Assembly: GCF_000949475.1 (NCBI RefSeq)
Contig: NZ_JRHC01000001.1
Span: forward strand, 2,108,001 to 2,172,000
Length of the DNA stretch: 64,000 bases
DNA from: Draconibacterium sediminis
GTDB taxonomy: Bacteria > Bacteroidota > Bacteroidia > Bacteroidales > Prolixibacteraceae
Direction: 5' to 3'
Part shown: one piece after another, positions 9,355 through 19,343 of the stretch
Layout of the letters: every line of letters begins with the position of its first letter
How positions within the stretch are numbered: position 1 is the stretch's first letter
Program-made: the position numbers and the translations under genes
Notes under the pieces: model-generated
The model's database searches: none
What the model saw: the letters and a program-made list of their open reading frames with translations, nothing else
Told to the model about the DNA's origin: nothing

Positions 9355-11586
9355 TTACTTCAAGAAGTTCAACGTTCCCCCTTTTTGCAAATCCTCGTGG
9401 TTTATTTTCGTGGCACTTTCTTTTCCGTTTAATTTAACGGAAGTGAATAGGTTTGACGATGTTGCTCCTTCGGCATTTAAAACAAACTTGCCTCCCGGGT
9501 AATAATTCTTATCCAGGTTAAGTGTAACCTTCTCAAATATTGGCGACGACAGTTGATATTCGTTGCTTCCCGGGCACATCGGATAAAAACCCATAGCCCC
9601 AAAAACATACCATGCTGAAAGTTGTCCGGCATCGTCGTTTCCTGACAGTCCGCCACGTCCTAATCCATATTCTGTGCGAAGAATATATTTTACCGTTTTT
9701 TGTGTTTTGTCCCACTCGTTGGTGAAATTAAAAAGGAAAGGAATATGATGACTGGGCTCGTTGCCATGCCAGTACAATTTTTCATCGATTAGGTTGTTCA
9801 GTTTTTCGCTAAACGCCTCTTCTCCACCTATCAATCCGATCAATCCTTCAACATCGTGCGGAACAAACCAGGTGTAATGTTTGGGCGTACCTTCTGTTAT
9901 AAAAAATTGCTCTGTGTTGGCATTAAAGTCTTCATAAAACCGGCCATCGGCATATTTGCCGTTCACCCAACCCTGGCTTTCATCAAAAACGTTTGAATAG
10001 TTATACGAACGGGTAAGCAGGTCATTATAATCGTCGGTTTTTTCTAATTTCTGTGCAAGTTGAGCTACGCACCAATCGTTGTAGGCATATTCCATTGTTC
10101 GCGAAACCTGCTCGTTCTTATGAAATGCATCGGCAACTGCATCATCGAGCGGAACATATCCAAACTCGATGTACGAAGTTAATGCACGGCGTCCTTTTCC
10201 GTCTTTGTAAACTTCTTCCTCAGGTGTTTCGTAGGCATTCTTTCGCATAAATTGATAGGCCTTTTCTAAGTCAAAATCAAAGCCTTTCATTGCGGCATCA
10301 CAAAGTATAGATGTGCTGTGGTCGCCAATCATTGCCGAGGTGTAATTGTTCCACATCGGGAAAATAGGAAGCCAGTCACCATCTTCAGCCATTACAACAA
10401 GTGATTTTACCATGTCGTTGTATTCTTTCGGGGCAATAAGACTTAATAATGGCATTTGTGCCCGAAAGATATCCCAGTTCGAGAAATCGCCATAATAATC
10501 AAAATCGCTGTTGTTCCTGGTTTCATATTGTTTCGAAAATGCCGGGTAGTCGCCGTTTACATCGCTCATTAAACGCGGATGAAACAATGAGTGGTAAATA
10601 GCGGTGTAAAATTTAGTAAGTTCCTCCTTATTTTCCGATTCCACATCAACGCGCCCAAGATAATCGTTCCAGGTATTCTCCAATTTTTGTTTGGTGGCAT
10701 CAAAATCCCAGTCGGCAATTTCTGTTTCCAGGTTTTTACGCGCATTTTCGATACTGGTAAACGAGGTACCCACTTTTAGTTTTACCGGCGCATTTCCCTC
10801 AAGGTTGAATGTTACATAGGCCCCGATTTTTTGCTGATCCTTGCGTTCTGTCGTCTCATGTTCATATTCAAAATCGCCCCATGTTCCGTATTTAACAATC
10901 TCCTGATCGAATTTAGCCACAAAATAACCCGATATGCCAGCCGGTTTGTTTTGCCCGCTATAGATGCGGTAGACCGGATTATAACCATATACTTCCTGTT
11001 TTTCCAAATCGATTTTTATATATCCTTTACCTTCATCGCTGTTAATGTCGAACATGATAGTTGGATTTTTCTCTTCCAACCACGAGAAACGAAAAAAGCC
11101 ACATCGTTTTGTGCCGGTCATTTCCGACAATATTGTTTTTGCCGGAAACAGAAACGAAGCATAAGCCGGCGACATATCTTCTGTTTTCATTAAGCACAAG
11201 GTTTGGCGCTGCACCGGTTGAAAGCTAAAACCGGTATTTAACACGGTGGGGTAAATGGTAAAAGAACCATAATCCTGTGTGCACGAACCGCTAAGCCAGT
11301 GGCTGGCCCTAAAACCTTGAATCATAGTTTGACCGGTGTAAAAAGGCGCAATACACTTTTGTTCGTTATCGTAAATTTGTGGTGTCCATTGTGTCATTCC
11401 GAACGGAGCTGTAACGGCAGGAATTGTTTGTCCGTTACTCACATGGTCGCCGGGATGATCTTTCGCAGCTAATGTTGATGCAGGCCCGGTTCCAATAAGC
11501 GGATCGACATAACTGATGTAATTTTTTTCGGTTTTGTGCGTGCAGGAAAACAATAGTATAAGTACAAGCAGATACCAGTTCTTCAT
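9355..11586 (-). CDS. GH92 family alpha-mannosidase, lipoprotein
   Basis: A 743-residue exported glycosidase. The signal MKNWYLLVLILLFSC gives lipid attachment at Cys15. The GH92 N-terminal beta-sandwich (to about 270) begins with YVDPLIGTG and includes HVSNGQTIPAVTAPFGMTQW. The (alpha/alpha)6 catalytic domain follows, with the family motifs GDHSTSILCDAAMKGFDFD, GNEPSHHIPFLF (conserved Glu) and GNDDAGQLSAWYVFGAMGF. GH92 enzymes are calcium-dependent exo-alpha-mannosidases acting on N-glycans or mannans. The exact linkage (1,2; 1,3; 1,4) cannot be read here. It likely acts in the periplasm or on the cell surface, and is followed by an unknown membrane protein gene on the same strand upstream. 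Confidence 0.93.
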   Translation of the reverse strand: MKNWYLLVLILLFSCTHKTEKNYISYVDPLIGTGPASTLAAKDHPGDHVSNGQTIPAVTAPFGMTQWTPQIYDNEQKCIAPFYTGQTMIQGFRASHWLSGSCTQDYGSFTIYPTVLNTGFSFQPVQRQTLCLMKTEDMSPAYASFLFPAKTILSEMTGTKRCGFFRFSWLEEKNPTIMFDINSDEGKGYIKIDLEKQEVYGYNPVYRIYSGQNKPAGISGYFVAKFDQEIVKYGTWGDFEYEHETTERKDQQKIGAYVTFNLEGNAPVKLKVGTSFTSIENARKNLETEIADWDFDATKQKLENTWNDYLGRVDVESENKEELTKFYTAIYHSLFHPRLMSDVNGDYPAFSKQYETRNNSDFDYYGDFSNWDIFRAQMPLLSLIAPKEYNDMVKSLVVMAEDGDWLPIFPMWNNYTSAMIGDHSTSILCDAAMKGFDFDLEKAYQFMRKNAYETPEEEVYKDGKGRRALTSYIEFGYVPLDDAVADAFHKNEQVSRTMEYAYNDWCVAQLAQKLEKTDDYNDLLTRSYNYSNVFDESQGWVNGKYADGRFYEDFNANTEQFFITEGTPKHYTWFVPHDVEGLIGLIGGEEAFSEKLNNLIDEKLYWHGNEPSHHIPFLFNFTNEWDKTQKTVKYILRTEYGLGRGGLSGNDDAGQLSAWYVFGAMGFYPMCPGSNEYQLSSPIFEKVTLNLDKNYYPGGKFVLNAEGATSSNLFTSVKLNGKESATKINHEDLQKGGTLNFLK

Positions 11587-11630
11587 ATTAGTTCGATTTA
11601 GTTAGGAATGGCAAAATTAAAATTTTCGGT

Positions 11631-12509
11631 TTAAATGATTAGCACCTGAATCCAGCCCTGAATGATTTCTCCGGTTTCAGGATCAAGTTGCGAGCCATAC
11701 ATACTGTGTGGAATTGAATAAACAATCAGCATAACTATCGATGCAACGATGGTATACACCGGACGTTCTTTTTTCCGGTTCATAACAAATGCCAGAATCC
11801 AGAAGATAAAGGCTACAAGTGTTTTATTGTCGGTTAAATCCCAGGCAAACGGAATGCCGGCCCAGGCTTCGCCAAAAGCATGCAGCTGAACAATTGGCCC
11901 CAAAATCATGCCGCCAACCAGTAAGGTAGCCAGCGTAATTGTGGTGTAAAATTTATACCGCTGATGCCTGAAAACAGCCATAATTCCGGCAAGGTTGCCC
12001 AACAGCATGGCAAAGAACATAAAAAAGATATGTGGTGCCAAAACCGATGAGGGGACCGCTCCTTTAAAACGTATTACAACCGGTGTTTTATCCATGTATG
12101 TTTTTGTTCCGTTTGAGTCGGATATTTCAAAATAGTACTGAATTTTTCCAGCGGCAGGTTGTTCGGGCACCGGTGCAAACCACCCTTTCTCTTCGGTAAT
12201 TTTAAACACCTTATTCATAAGGTACGAATCAACAGCTTTCTCTTTATAAACGAAGTCGACCGATTGGTAAGGATTGTCTGATTGAAACTGTTTGTAAAAC
12301 AAACGGGCATCAATATTTTTATCATCAATGGCCAGTTTTACTTCCGTGTTGCTGCCAATTTCAATACTGCGTACCAGTTTAACTTCGTATGGGGTATTAT
12401 TAACTTCTACCGACAGCTTTTTGTCGTAGGTGGGGCCCGTTTTTCGTTGGTAGATAACAGCAGCAAGAGTGATAACAATAGCCAATAACCAGTAAAATAC
12501 TTTTTTCAT
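11631..12509 (-). CDS. Conserved membrane protein of unknown function
   Basis: A 292-residue protein with one N-terminal membrane helix (about 4-20), a soluble, probably periplasmic beta-rich domain (about 30-150, with WFAPVPEQPAAGKIQYYFEI), then four membrane helices (about 158-178, 188-208, 226-244, 250-268). A conserved-looking stretch in the loop reads HAFGEAWAGIPFAWDLTDNK. I do not recognise a named family. It lies directly upstream of the GH92 gene with a 44-base gap, so the two may be co-transcribed. No catalytic motif is evident. Confidence 0.75.
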   Translation of the reverse strand: MKKVFYWLLAIVITLAAVIYQRKTGPTYDKKLSVEVNNTPYEVKLVRSIEIGSNTEVKLAIDDKNIDARLFYKQFQSDNPYQSVDFVYKEKAVDSYLMNKVFKITEEKGWFAPVPEQPAAGKIQYYFEISDSNGTKTYMDKTPVVIRFKGAVPSSVLAPHIFFMFFAMLLGNLAGIMAVFRHQRYKFYTTITLATLLVGGMILGPIVQLHAFGEAWAGIPFAWDLTDNKTLVAFIFWILAFVMNRKKERPVYTIVASIVMLIVYSIPHSMYGSQLDPETGEIIQGWIQVLII

Positions 12510-12914
12510 TGTTGATAGTTTTGAATAGCATTACAATAATAGAATGATTTTTTGAATAACTCAAGCTCATAAAAAACACATTTAGTTAACTAATGAAAGA
12601 GCTTATTATCTGGTGGAGCGATTGTTACGTTCATAAGCTTAGTGTAAAAATGACAATTATGTTTTTTAACACATGCTGTACTTTTCTATTCTTGAAATGA
12701 AAAACATACTTTAGCAATCAAATCAAAAATATTTAACCTGTATTTCTGATTTAGAACTAAAACTAACGAAGAGTCTATTTTACTAACTAACTAATTAATT
12801 AAACTTATGGATAAGCCGCACTGATCCTTACTTGGAATTGTAGCTTCACTACAGTTCTATCCAGAATAAATTTTTATTCAAATTTCTATTTATTAATACC
12901 AAAACTTAAAATCT
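12510..12914. other. Intergenic leader region upstream of the SusC/SusD operon
   Basis: About 400 A/T-rich bases between the divergent membrane-protein and SusC genes. No ORF or strong hairpin was seen. A convincing TAnnTTTG promoter with a spaced -33 TTG was not found; a 7/8 match TACTTTTC lies near 12669. It probably carries the susC promoter and a long 5' leader. Confidence 0.4.
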
Positions 12915-15900
12915 ATGGAAAAAAATCCTTTAAGAGGTTTTTTAACCTTGCTTATGATGTCTGTATTCATGGCATTTTCTCTAGGTTCTTACGCGCAAAC
13001 TGCTGTTACCGGTACTGTTACCGGTGAAGATGGCGTGGGGATACCTGGTGTGTCGATTGTGGTTCAGGGAACCACTCAGGGAACAATTACCGACCTAGAT
13101 GGTAATTACACCTTAACATTACCTGATGGTGCAGAGAAATTAACTTTCTCTTACATTGGTATGTTAACACAGGAAGTTGAGATTGCCGGTCAATCAACAA
13201 TTAACATTGTGATGAAGGCCGACGTAATCGGTGTTGACGAGGTGGTTGTTGTGGGGTATGGTACCCAAATGAAAGAAGAGTTAACAGGTGCAGTTTCAAC
13301 TGTTTCAGCTGAAAAACTGGAGACTACTTCTGAAACCAGTGTTGCCAGCCGTTTACAAGGTCAGGTAGCCGGTGTTACCGTTACTTCTGCTAACCGTCCG
13401 GGTGCTGATGCAACGATTCGTATTCGTGGTATTGGAACCATTAACGATCCTAACCCATTGTACATCATCGACGGTGTACCTGCCGGTCCGGGGAACAATA
13501 TCCCTCCGGGTGATATTGAAAGCATTTCGGTGTTAAAAGATGCATCATCTGCAGCTATTTATGGTACACGTGGTGCAAACGGTGTTGTAATTATTACCAC
13601 CAAACGCGGTCGTGCAAACCAACAGCCAAGCATTAACTTCTCAGTACGTACAGGAGTTACCAAAGCAACAAACAAATACGATTTGTTGAATACTCCGGAA
13701 TATGCCGAAGCTGTTTGGTTATCGTTTGCTAACAGGGGAATAGCTCCTTCTCACCAGCAATATGGTTCAGGATCTTCTCCTGTTATTCCTGATTATATTT
13801 TGCCTGGTGGTGCTATGAATGGTGAAGTTGATGAATCAGCTTACAGCTATCCTGGTAATGTTATCTTTAAAGCGAACAAACAAGGTACTGATTGGTACGA
13901 TGAGATTTATCAAACCGGTATCATTCAGGAGTACGATCTTTCAATTAGTGGTGGTGGTAAAAACTCTACTTACGCATTCTCTGCCAATTACCTTGACGAG
14001 GAGGGTATTTTAAAATGGACAGAATTCAAACGTTATACCATGCGTATGAACTCGGATGCCAAATTTAACGACTGGTTAAAAGTGGGTGAATCATTACAAG
14101 TTGTATACATCGACGAGAATGGTAACTTTGGTGATAACGGTGAAGGAACTGTAATTTCGCAAGCTTACCGTTCACAACCAATCATCCCAGTATACGATAT
14201 CGCCGGTGAATTTGCAGGTTCAAAAGCGCCAGAGATGGGTAACTCCGCAAACCCAGTTCGTGTGCTTTATGACGCACGTAATAACAATGGTAAATGGATG
14301 CGTATTTTAGGTAACGCATTTGCTGAAGTTACCTTAGCTGAAGGCCTTACTGCTAAGACTTTATTTGGCGCGAATATGGGACAATGGAATTACAAAGGTT
14401 ATGTTCTTCCAACCTACGAACATTCAGAACCAAATACTGTGAATGGAGTTGATGTAAACTCGAATTACAGTATTCAGTGGAACTGGTCTAATACTTTAAA
14501 CTACAATAAAACATTTAACGATGTTCACCGATTGAACTTGTTGGTAGGTACAGAGGCTGTTGAAAATACATATCAATCGTTAAATGCAAGTCGCCGCGTA
14601 TACTTCTCAGAAGATCCTAACTACATGCAGTTGGATTCAGGTGAAAGTAATAAGGAAAATAGTGGTAACGCATCAGAATGGTCATTGTTCTCTGTATTTG
14701 GTCGTGTAAATTATAACTACATGGGTAAATATTATGTGGAAGGTACAGTACGTCGAGATGGTTCTTCTCGTTTTAGTGAAGAAAACAAATATGCTGTTTT
14801 CCCGGCTGGTTCTGCTGCATGGGCAATCTCTGAAGAGAGCTTTATGCAAGGATCTCGTAGCTGGTTAGATATGTTGAAACTTCGTTTAGGTTGGGGTATG
14901 TCAGGTAACGATCGTATTGGTAACTATAACTCATATTCAACTTATTCAACTGATGCATATAAAGCATCGTATGCAATAGACGGATCGAATACTAGCGCTG
15001 TTTCAGGTTTTAAACCAGCTACTTTAGGTAGTGAAGATGTAACCTGGGAAACAACTAAAACAGTAAACATCGGTATTGATGCGAATATGTTAGATAACCA
15101 TTTGGCAGTTGCTATTGACTTGTGGCAACGCGACACAGAAGATATGTTGTTCCGCGAGCCGATACCACAGGTAATGGGTATTGCAACTGCTCCTTATGTA
15201 AACGTTGGTGAAATGCGTAACAAAGGTGTTGATTTTGAAATATCGTATAATAACACTGCTATAGGTGGTGATCTTACGTACAACATTAGCATGAACCTGT
15301 CGCATTATAAAAACGAAATCATGAGACTTTCAGGTGATCCTGATCGTTATATTGATGCCGGAAGTTTGCGTCAAAAGACGTATACACGTTATGCAGCAGG
15401 AACTGCATTCCCGGAATTCTTCGGATATATCGTTGACGGAATATTCCAGACTCAAGGTGAAGCTGATGCACACGCTCCGTATGGTGATTCTGATTATAAC
15501 AAACCAGGTCACTTTAAATACAGAGATGTGAACGGTGATGGAACAATCACTGCAGATGACAGAACTTTTATCGGAAGCCCACATCCTGATTTAGTTGGTG
15601 GTTTGAACCTTAATCTGGGTTATAAAAACTTCGATTTAACAATGTTCTTCTATGGTAGCTTAGGTAATGATATGGTGAACTATGTAACTCGCTGGATTGA
15701 TTACGGTCAGTTTAATGGAGGTTTAAGTAAAGATGCATTGTACAATTCTTGGGGAAGTCCTTACCTGGATAATAACTCAAAAGCAAAATTACCAATGTTG
15801 GATCAAAATGATTATTCTCAGGAACCTTCTACTGCATTCCTGGAAGATGCTTCTTATCTACGCTTGAAAAACTTACGTCTGGGTTATACTGTTCCTAAAT

Positions 15901-16085
15901 CATTGCTTGATAGAGCAGGAATTAAAAGTTTAAGACTTTACGGACAGGTATCTAACGTATTTACTATCTCTGGATATAGTGGATTGGATCCGGAAGTTAA
16001 TTCTTCAGGTACCACTATGGGATTGGACCAAGGTGCGTGGCCAACACCACGTCAGATCATGTTCGGTGTTCAACTCGGTTTATAA
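12915..16085 (+). CDS. SusC/RagA family TonB-linked outer-membrane transporter
   Basis: A 1056-residue nutrient transporter. The signal peptide is at about 1-28 (ending SYAQ). The carboxypeptidase-like regulatory domain covers about 30-105 (TVTGEDGVGIPGVSIVVQGT). The SusC signature is DEVVVVGYGTQ, just after it. The plug domain contains IRIRGIGTINDPNPLYIIDG and VLKDASSAAIYGTRGANGV. The large barrel runs to QIMFGVQLGL. Together with the SusD partner encoded 37 bases downstream it forms a TonB-energised complex that takes up glycan fragments. Whether it serves mannosides (GH92 nearby), uronates or another glycan cannot be decided from the sequence. Confidence 0.96.
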   Translation: MEKNPLRGFLTLLMMSVFMAFSLGSYAQTAVTGTVTGEDGVGIPGVSIVVQGTTQGTITDLDGNYTLTLPDGAEKLTFSYIGMLTQEVEIAGQSTINIVMKADVIGVDEVVVVGYGTQMKEELTGAVSTVSAEKLETTSETSVASRLQGQVAGVTVTSANRPGADATIRIRGIGTINDPNPLYIIDGVPAGPGNNIPPGDIESISVLKDASSAAIYGTRGANGVVIITTKRGRANQQPSINFSVRTGVTKATNKYDLLNTPEYAEAVWLSFANRGIAPSHQQYGSGSSPVIPDYILPGGAMNGEVDESAYSYPGNVIFKANKQGTDWYDEIYQTGIIQEYDLSISGGGKNSTYAFSANYLDEEGILKWTEFKRYTMRMNSDAKFNDWLKVGESLQVVYIDENGNFGDNGEGTVISQAYRSQPIIPVYDIAGEFAGSKAPEMGNSANPVRVLYDARNNNGKWMRILGNAFAEVTLAEGLTAKTLFGANMGQWNYKGYVLPTYEHSEPNTVNGVDVNSNYSIQWNWSNTLNYNKTFNDVHRLNLLVGTEAVENTYQSLNASRRVYFSEDPNYMQLDSGESNKENSGNASEWSLFSVFGRVNYNYMGKYYVEGTVRRDGSSRFSEENKYAVFPAGSAAWAISEESFMQGSRSWLDMLKLRLGWGMSGNDRIGNYNSYSTYSTDAYKASYAIDGSNTSAVSGFKPATLGSEDVTWETTKTVNIGIDANMLDNHLAVAIDLWQRDTEDMLFREPIPQVMGIATAPYVNVGEMRNKGVDFEISYNNTAIGGDLTYNISMNLSHYKNEIMRLSGDPDRYIDAGSLRQKTYTRYAAGTAFPEFFGYIVDGIFQTQGEADAHAPYGDSDYNKPGHFKYRDVNGDGTITADDRTFIGSPHPDLVGGLNLNLGYKNFDLTMFFYGSLGNDMVNYVTRWIDYGQFNGGLSKDALYNSWGSPYLDNNSKAKLPMLDQNDYSQEPSTAFLEDASYLRLKNLRLGYTVPKSLLDRAGIKSLRLYGQVSNVFTISGYSGLDPEVNSSGTTMGLDQGAWPTPRQIMFGVQLGL

Positions 16086-16122
16086 CAGTTAATTTAATTT
16101 GAATATTAAACAGATAAGAATT

Positions 16123-17955
16123 ATGAAAAAACTATCAATATTAATGGTTATAGTGTTTTTACTAACCATGTCATATTCATGTTCCGAAGAATTCCTGACC
16201 AAGGAACCTCCCGGTTCTACATCAGAGAATGTTTTCTATGATGCTACCGGTATTGACGCCTTGCTGATCGGTACTTATGCAATGGTGGGAGGTAGTTCTC
16301 TTTGGGAAATTTCGTGGGGAGCATCTATCCAAAACTGGACTTATGGTTCTGCTGCATCTGACGATGCTTATAAAGGATCGGAAGAAGGAGACCAGACTCC
16401 TGTTAATGATATCGAACGTTGGCAGGTTCAAACAACCAACGGATATCCATCAAATAAGTGGCAATGGGCTTTTGGTATGGGTGTTGACCGTGCCAATAAA
16501 ACCATAAAAGTGATCAATAAAACTGAAGAGGATGGAACTATTACTGCAGATGAGGCTACTCAATTCAGAGCTCAGGCCAGATTCTTGCGTGCCCTATTCT
16601 ATTTTGAAGCCCGTTTGGTATTTGGAGATTATATTCCGATTCTGGATGAAAATACAGAAGATCCTTCACTGGTTACTAATGTTAACGCTGATGGAGCAGT
16701 GCTTAAATTTATCACTGATGATTTAGCTTATGCTGCAAGCAACTTGCCTGCATCACAGGCTCAGGTGGGTCGTGCAACTAAATATGCAGCGATGGCATTG
16801 GCTGCAAGAGCATACCTGCAGGATTTGAAATATTCGGAAGCGGAGGCTTTACTTGATCAGATCATTGCCAGTGGAAAATTTACATTGGTTCCTGATTTTA
16901 TGGATAACTTCAATATTGAAACAAACAATAATGAGGAGTCGATCTTTGAAATACAGGCAAACGTAAACGATATAAACGAGTCGTTGAATGCCGAGATGGG
17001 AATTGGTTTGAACTGGCCACACGGTGGTGACATTGGTATGTGCTGTGGTTTCCACCAGCCTTCACAAAACCTTTTCAATGCCTACAAAGTAGATGCAAAT
17101 GGTCTGCCAATGTTCGATACATTTAATGATACCGATTTGGCAAATGATGCTGGAATTGGATCGGACGAAACTTTTGTTCCTACTGATCATGCTCTTGATC
17201 CACGTGTTGATCATACTCTCAGCCGTCGTGGTATCCCATATAAAGATTGGGGTATTAACCGCGGTAATGCATGGGTACGTAAACAAACTGATGGTGGTCC
17301 TTATCTGCCGGTTGCAAAACCATTCTTTAAAAAGTCAGAGCGTTTTAGCTTGTCTACAACTACAGGATGGCAAACAGGTATTAACGCCAACAACTATCGT
17401 TACTTACGTTACACTCATGTAATTCTTTGGAAAGCTGAATGTGCTGCTGCCCGTGGCGATTTGGAAACTGCTCGTACTTATGTAAATATGATACGCCAGC
17501 GTGCTAAAGATAGTGACGTGGTTATGGGAAAAGTACTTATTACAAAACTTCCTCCTGAAGCATATCCTTGGGGTATAGGTTCATCTGACGCCGATTATTT
17601 AACCGGAGGAGATGTAGACTGGACTCAGCCAGCTGCTAATTATCAGATTGGATTATATACATCGTTTGCTGATGCAAATGCTGCTATGGAAGCTGTACAG
17701 TGGGAACAACGTTTGGAGTTTGCTACTGAAGGTATGCGTTTCTTCGATCTTCGTCGCTGGGATGATCTTCCTAATCAGATTGGTGGTAAAAGTATGGCAG
17801 AAATTCTTAATGGTTTCGCTACTGCTGACCTTAGAGTTCGCCCATCATTCTTGTCGGGGGCAAACTTCAGTGATAACGACAAATATATGCCAATTCCGCA
17901 AAATCAGTTAGATCAACAAGTCGGTGTTCTGGAACAACGTCCGGAATACAAATAA
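16123..17955 (+). CDS. SusD/RagB family glycan-binding lipoprotein
   Basis: A 610-residue surface lipoprotein. The start at the ATG gives the lipoprotein signal MKKLSILMVIVFLLTMSYSC; a TTG eight codons upstream is in frame but less likely. The tetratricopeptide-like SusD fold is indicated by RFLRALFYFEARLVFGD near 155 and, in the C-terminal half, by ARTYVNMIRQRA, VQWEQRLEFATEGMRFFDLRRW and KYMPIPQNQLDQ. It caps the SusC barrel and binds the substrate outside the cell. It is followed by a strong intrinsic terminator, so the operon appears to be only susC-susD, with no glycosidase inside it. Confidence 0.95.
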   Translation: MKKLSILMVIVFLLTMSYSCSEEFLTKEPPGSTSENVFYDATGIDALLIGTYAMVGGSSLWEISWGASIQNWTYGSAASDDAYKGSEEGDQTPVNDIERWQVQTTNGYPSNKWQWAFGMGVDRANKTIKVINKTEEDGTITADEATQFRAQARFLRALFYFEARLVFGDYIPILDENTEDPSLVTNVNADGAVLKFITDDLAYAASNLPASQAQVGRATKYAAMALAARAYLQDLKYSEAEALLDQIIASGKFTLVPDFMDNFNIETNNNEESIFEIQANVNDINESLNAEMGIGLNWPHGGDIGMCCGFHQPSQNLFNAYKVDANGLPMFDTFNDTDLANDAGIGSDETFVPTDHALDPRVDHTLSRRGIPYKDWGINRGNAWVRKQTDGGPYLPVAKPFFKKSERFSLSTTTGWQTGINANNYRYLRYTHVILWKAECAAARGDLETARTYVNMIRQRAKDSDVVMGKVLITKLPPEAYPWGIGSSDADYLTGGDVDWTQPAANYQIGLYTSFADANAAMEAVQWEQRLEFATEGMRFFDLRRWDDLPNQIGGKSMAEILNGFATADLRVRPSFLSGANFSDNDKYMPIPQNQLDQQVGVLEQRPEYK

Positions 17956-17980
17956 TAAATAGAGATTTGGTTTGAATGAA

Positions 17981-18009
17981 AGAGGGGCTGTAAAGTCCCT
18001 CTTTTTTTA
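17981..18009 (+). terminator. Intrinsic terminator of the SusC/SusD operon
   Basis: Stem AGAGGG/CCCTCT with a 10-base loop followed by seven T residues, 26 bases after the susD stop codon. Confidence 0.85.
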
Positions 18010-18011
18010 TG

Positions 18012-18042
18012 TTTGCAGAAAAGAAAACTTCATCTATCTTTA
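18012..18042 (+). promoter_or_regulatory. Candidate promoter of the SpmA/SpmB-like gene
   Basis: TTTG, 19 bases, then TATCTTTA (7 of 8 to TAnnTTTG). It lies immediately after the susD terminator and about 70 bases before the start codon. Confidence 0.55.
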
Positions 18043-18110
18043 GATGCCAAACTTATGAAGCACAATTTTTAGCATAAAATCTTGAATAAATTCAAAATTC
18101 AACTGGCAGA

Positions 18111-19343
18111 ATGGCACTGAATTATCTTTTCATCTTCTTTTTTGTAATCGCATTTATAATTGCTCTGGTAAAGCTTGTGTTTATGGGCGATACACAGGTT
18201 TTTACCGACATGGTGCAGGCCACTTTTGATATGGCCAAAACCGGTTTCGAAATATCGCTGGGATTAACCGGTGTGCTTACCCTGTGGATGGGGATTATGA
18301 AAATAGGGGAGAAAGGCGGGATTGTTCATGTGTTTTCGAAAGTAATAGGGCCGTTTTTTAATAAACTGTTTCCCGAGTTGGGGAAAGAACATCCGGCACA
18401 TGGTTCCATTTTAATGAACATTGCGGCCAATATGCTGAATCTCGATAATGCAGCAACGCCAATGGGTTTGCAGGCCATGAAAGAAATGCAGGAAACCAAC
18501 CCCAACAAAAAAACGGCATCGAATGCACAAATTATGTTTTTGGTGCTGAATACTTCGGGGCTGACCTTGTTGCCCATAAGTATTATGGTTTATCGTGCCC
18601 AGTTGGGAGCGGTAAATCCGTCAGATATATTTATTCCTATTTTATTGGCTACTTATTTTTCAACCATTGCCGGACTGATTTCGGTAGCGCTTTATCAGAA
18701 AATAAACCTGCTTGATAAAACCATTTTAGCTTACCTGGGCGGATTAACGGCCATCATTGTGGGTATCATCTGGTATTTTTCAACCCTCGATAAAGATGCC
18801 ATTACGCAGGTATCGAATGTAGCCAGTAATTTTATCCTGTTCACGGTAATTGTGGCCTTTATTCTTATGGCTCTGTTTCGTAAAGTGAATGTTTACGAGG
18901 CTTTTATTGAAGGGGCAAAAGACGGCTTTAAAACGGCTGTGAAAATTATTCCTTACCTGGTTGCCATTTTGGTTGCCATTGGTGTATTTCGTGCTTCCGG
19001 AGCTATGGATTGGTTGGTTGCCGGTGTTACCTGGTGTTTTGAGCAAATGGGCGTTAATGCCGATTTTACCCCGGCATTGCCAACAGCATTAATGAAACCA
19101 CTGAGCGGAAGTGGTGCACGCGGAATGATGGTGGACGCCATGACAACTTACGGTGCCGACTCGTTTGTTGGCCGTGTGGCAAGTACTGTGCAGGGAGCAA
19201 CCGATACAACATTCTATATTTTAGCTGTTTATTTTGGTGCCGTGGGAATTAAAAACACACGATATGCCGTAGTGTGCGGATTAATTGCCGATTTTGTAGG
19301 AATCATCGCATCGATATTGCTGGCTTATCTTTTCTTTTATTAG
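18111..19343 (+). CDS. Nucleoside-recognition (Gate) domain membrane protein, SpmA-SpmB fusion type
   Basis: A 410-residue integral membrane protein with about ten helices. Two Gate-type halves correspond to the spore maturation proteins SpmA (about 1-210: AHGSILMNIAANMLNLDNAATPMG, longer than quoted here only in context) and SpmB (about 230-410: ALPTALMKPLSGSGARGM, VQGATDTTFYIL). Non-sporulating bacteria often carry this fused form. The SpmA/SpmB pair is needed for spore core dehydration in Bacillus, but its transport activity is not established and the role in Bacteroidota is unknown. It stands alone with its own promoter. Confidence 0.85.
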   Translation: MALNYLFIFFFVIAFIIALVKLVFMGDTQVFTDMVQATFDMAKTGFEISLGLTGVLTLWMGIMKIGEKGGIVHVFSKVIGPFFNKLFPELGKEHPAHGSILMNIAANMLNLDNAATPMGLQAMKEMQETNPNKKTASNAQIMFLVLNTSGLTLLPISIMVYRAQLGAVNPSDIFIPILLATYFSTIAGLISVALYQKINLLDKTILAYLGGLTAIIVGIIWYFSTLDKDAITQVSNVASNFILFTVIVAFILMALFRKVNVYEAFIEGAKDGFKTAVKIIPYLVAILVAIGVFRASGAMDWLVAGVTWCFEQMGVNADFTPALPTALMKPLSGSGARGMMVDAMTTYGADSFVGRVASTVQGATDTTFYILAVYFGAVGIKNTRYAVVCGLIADFVGIIASILLAYLFFY

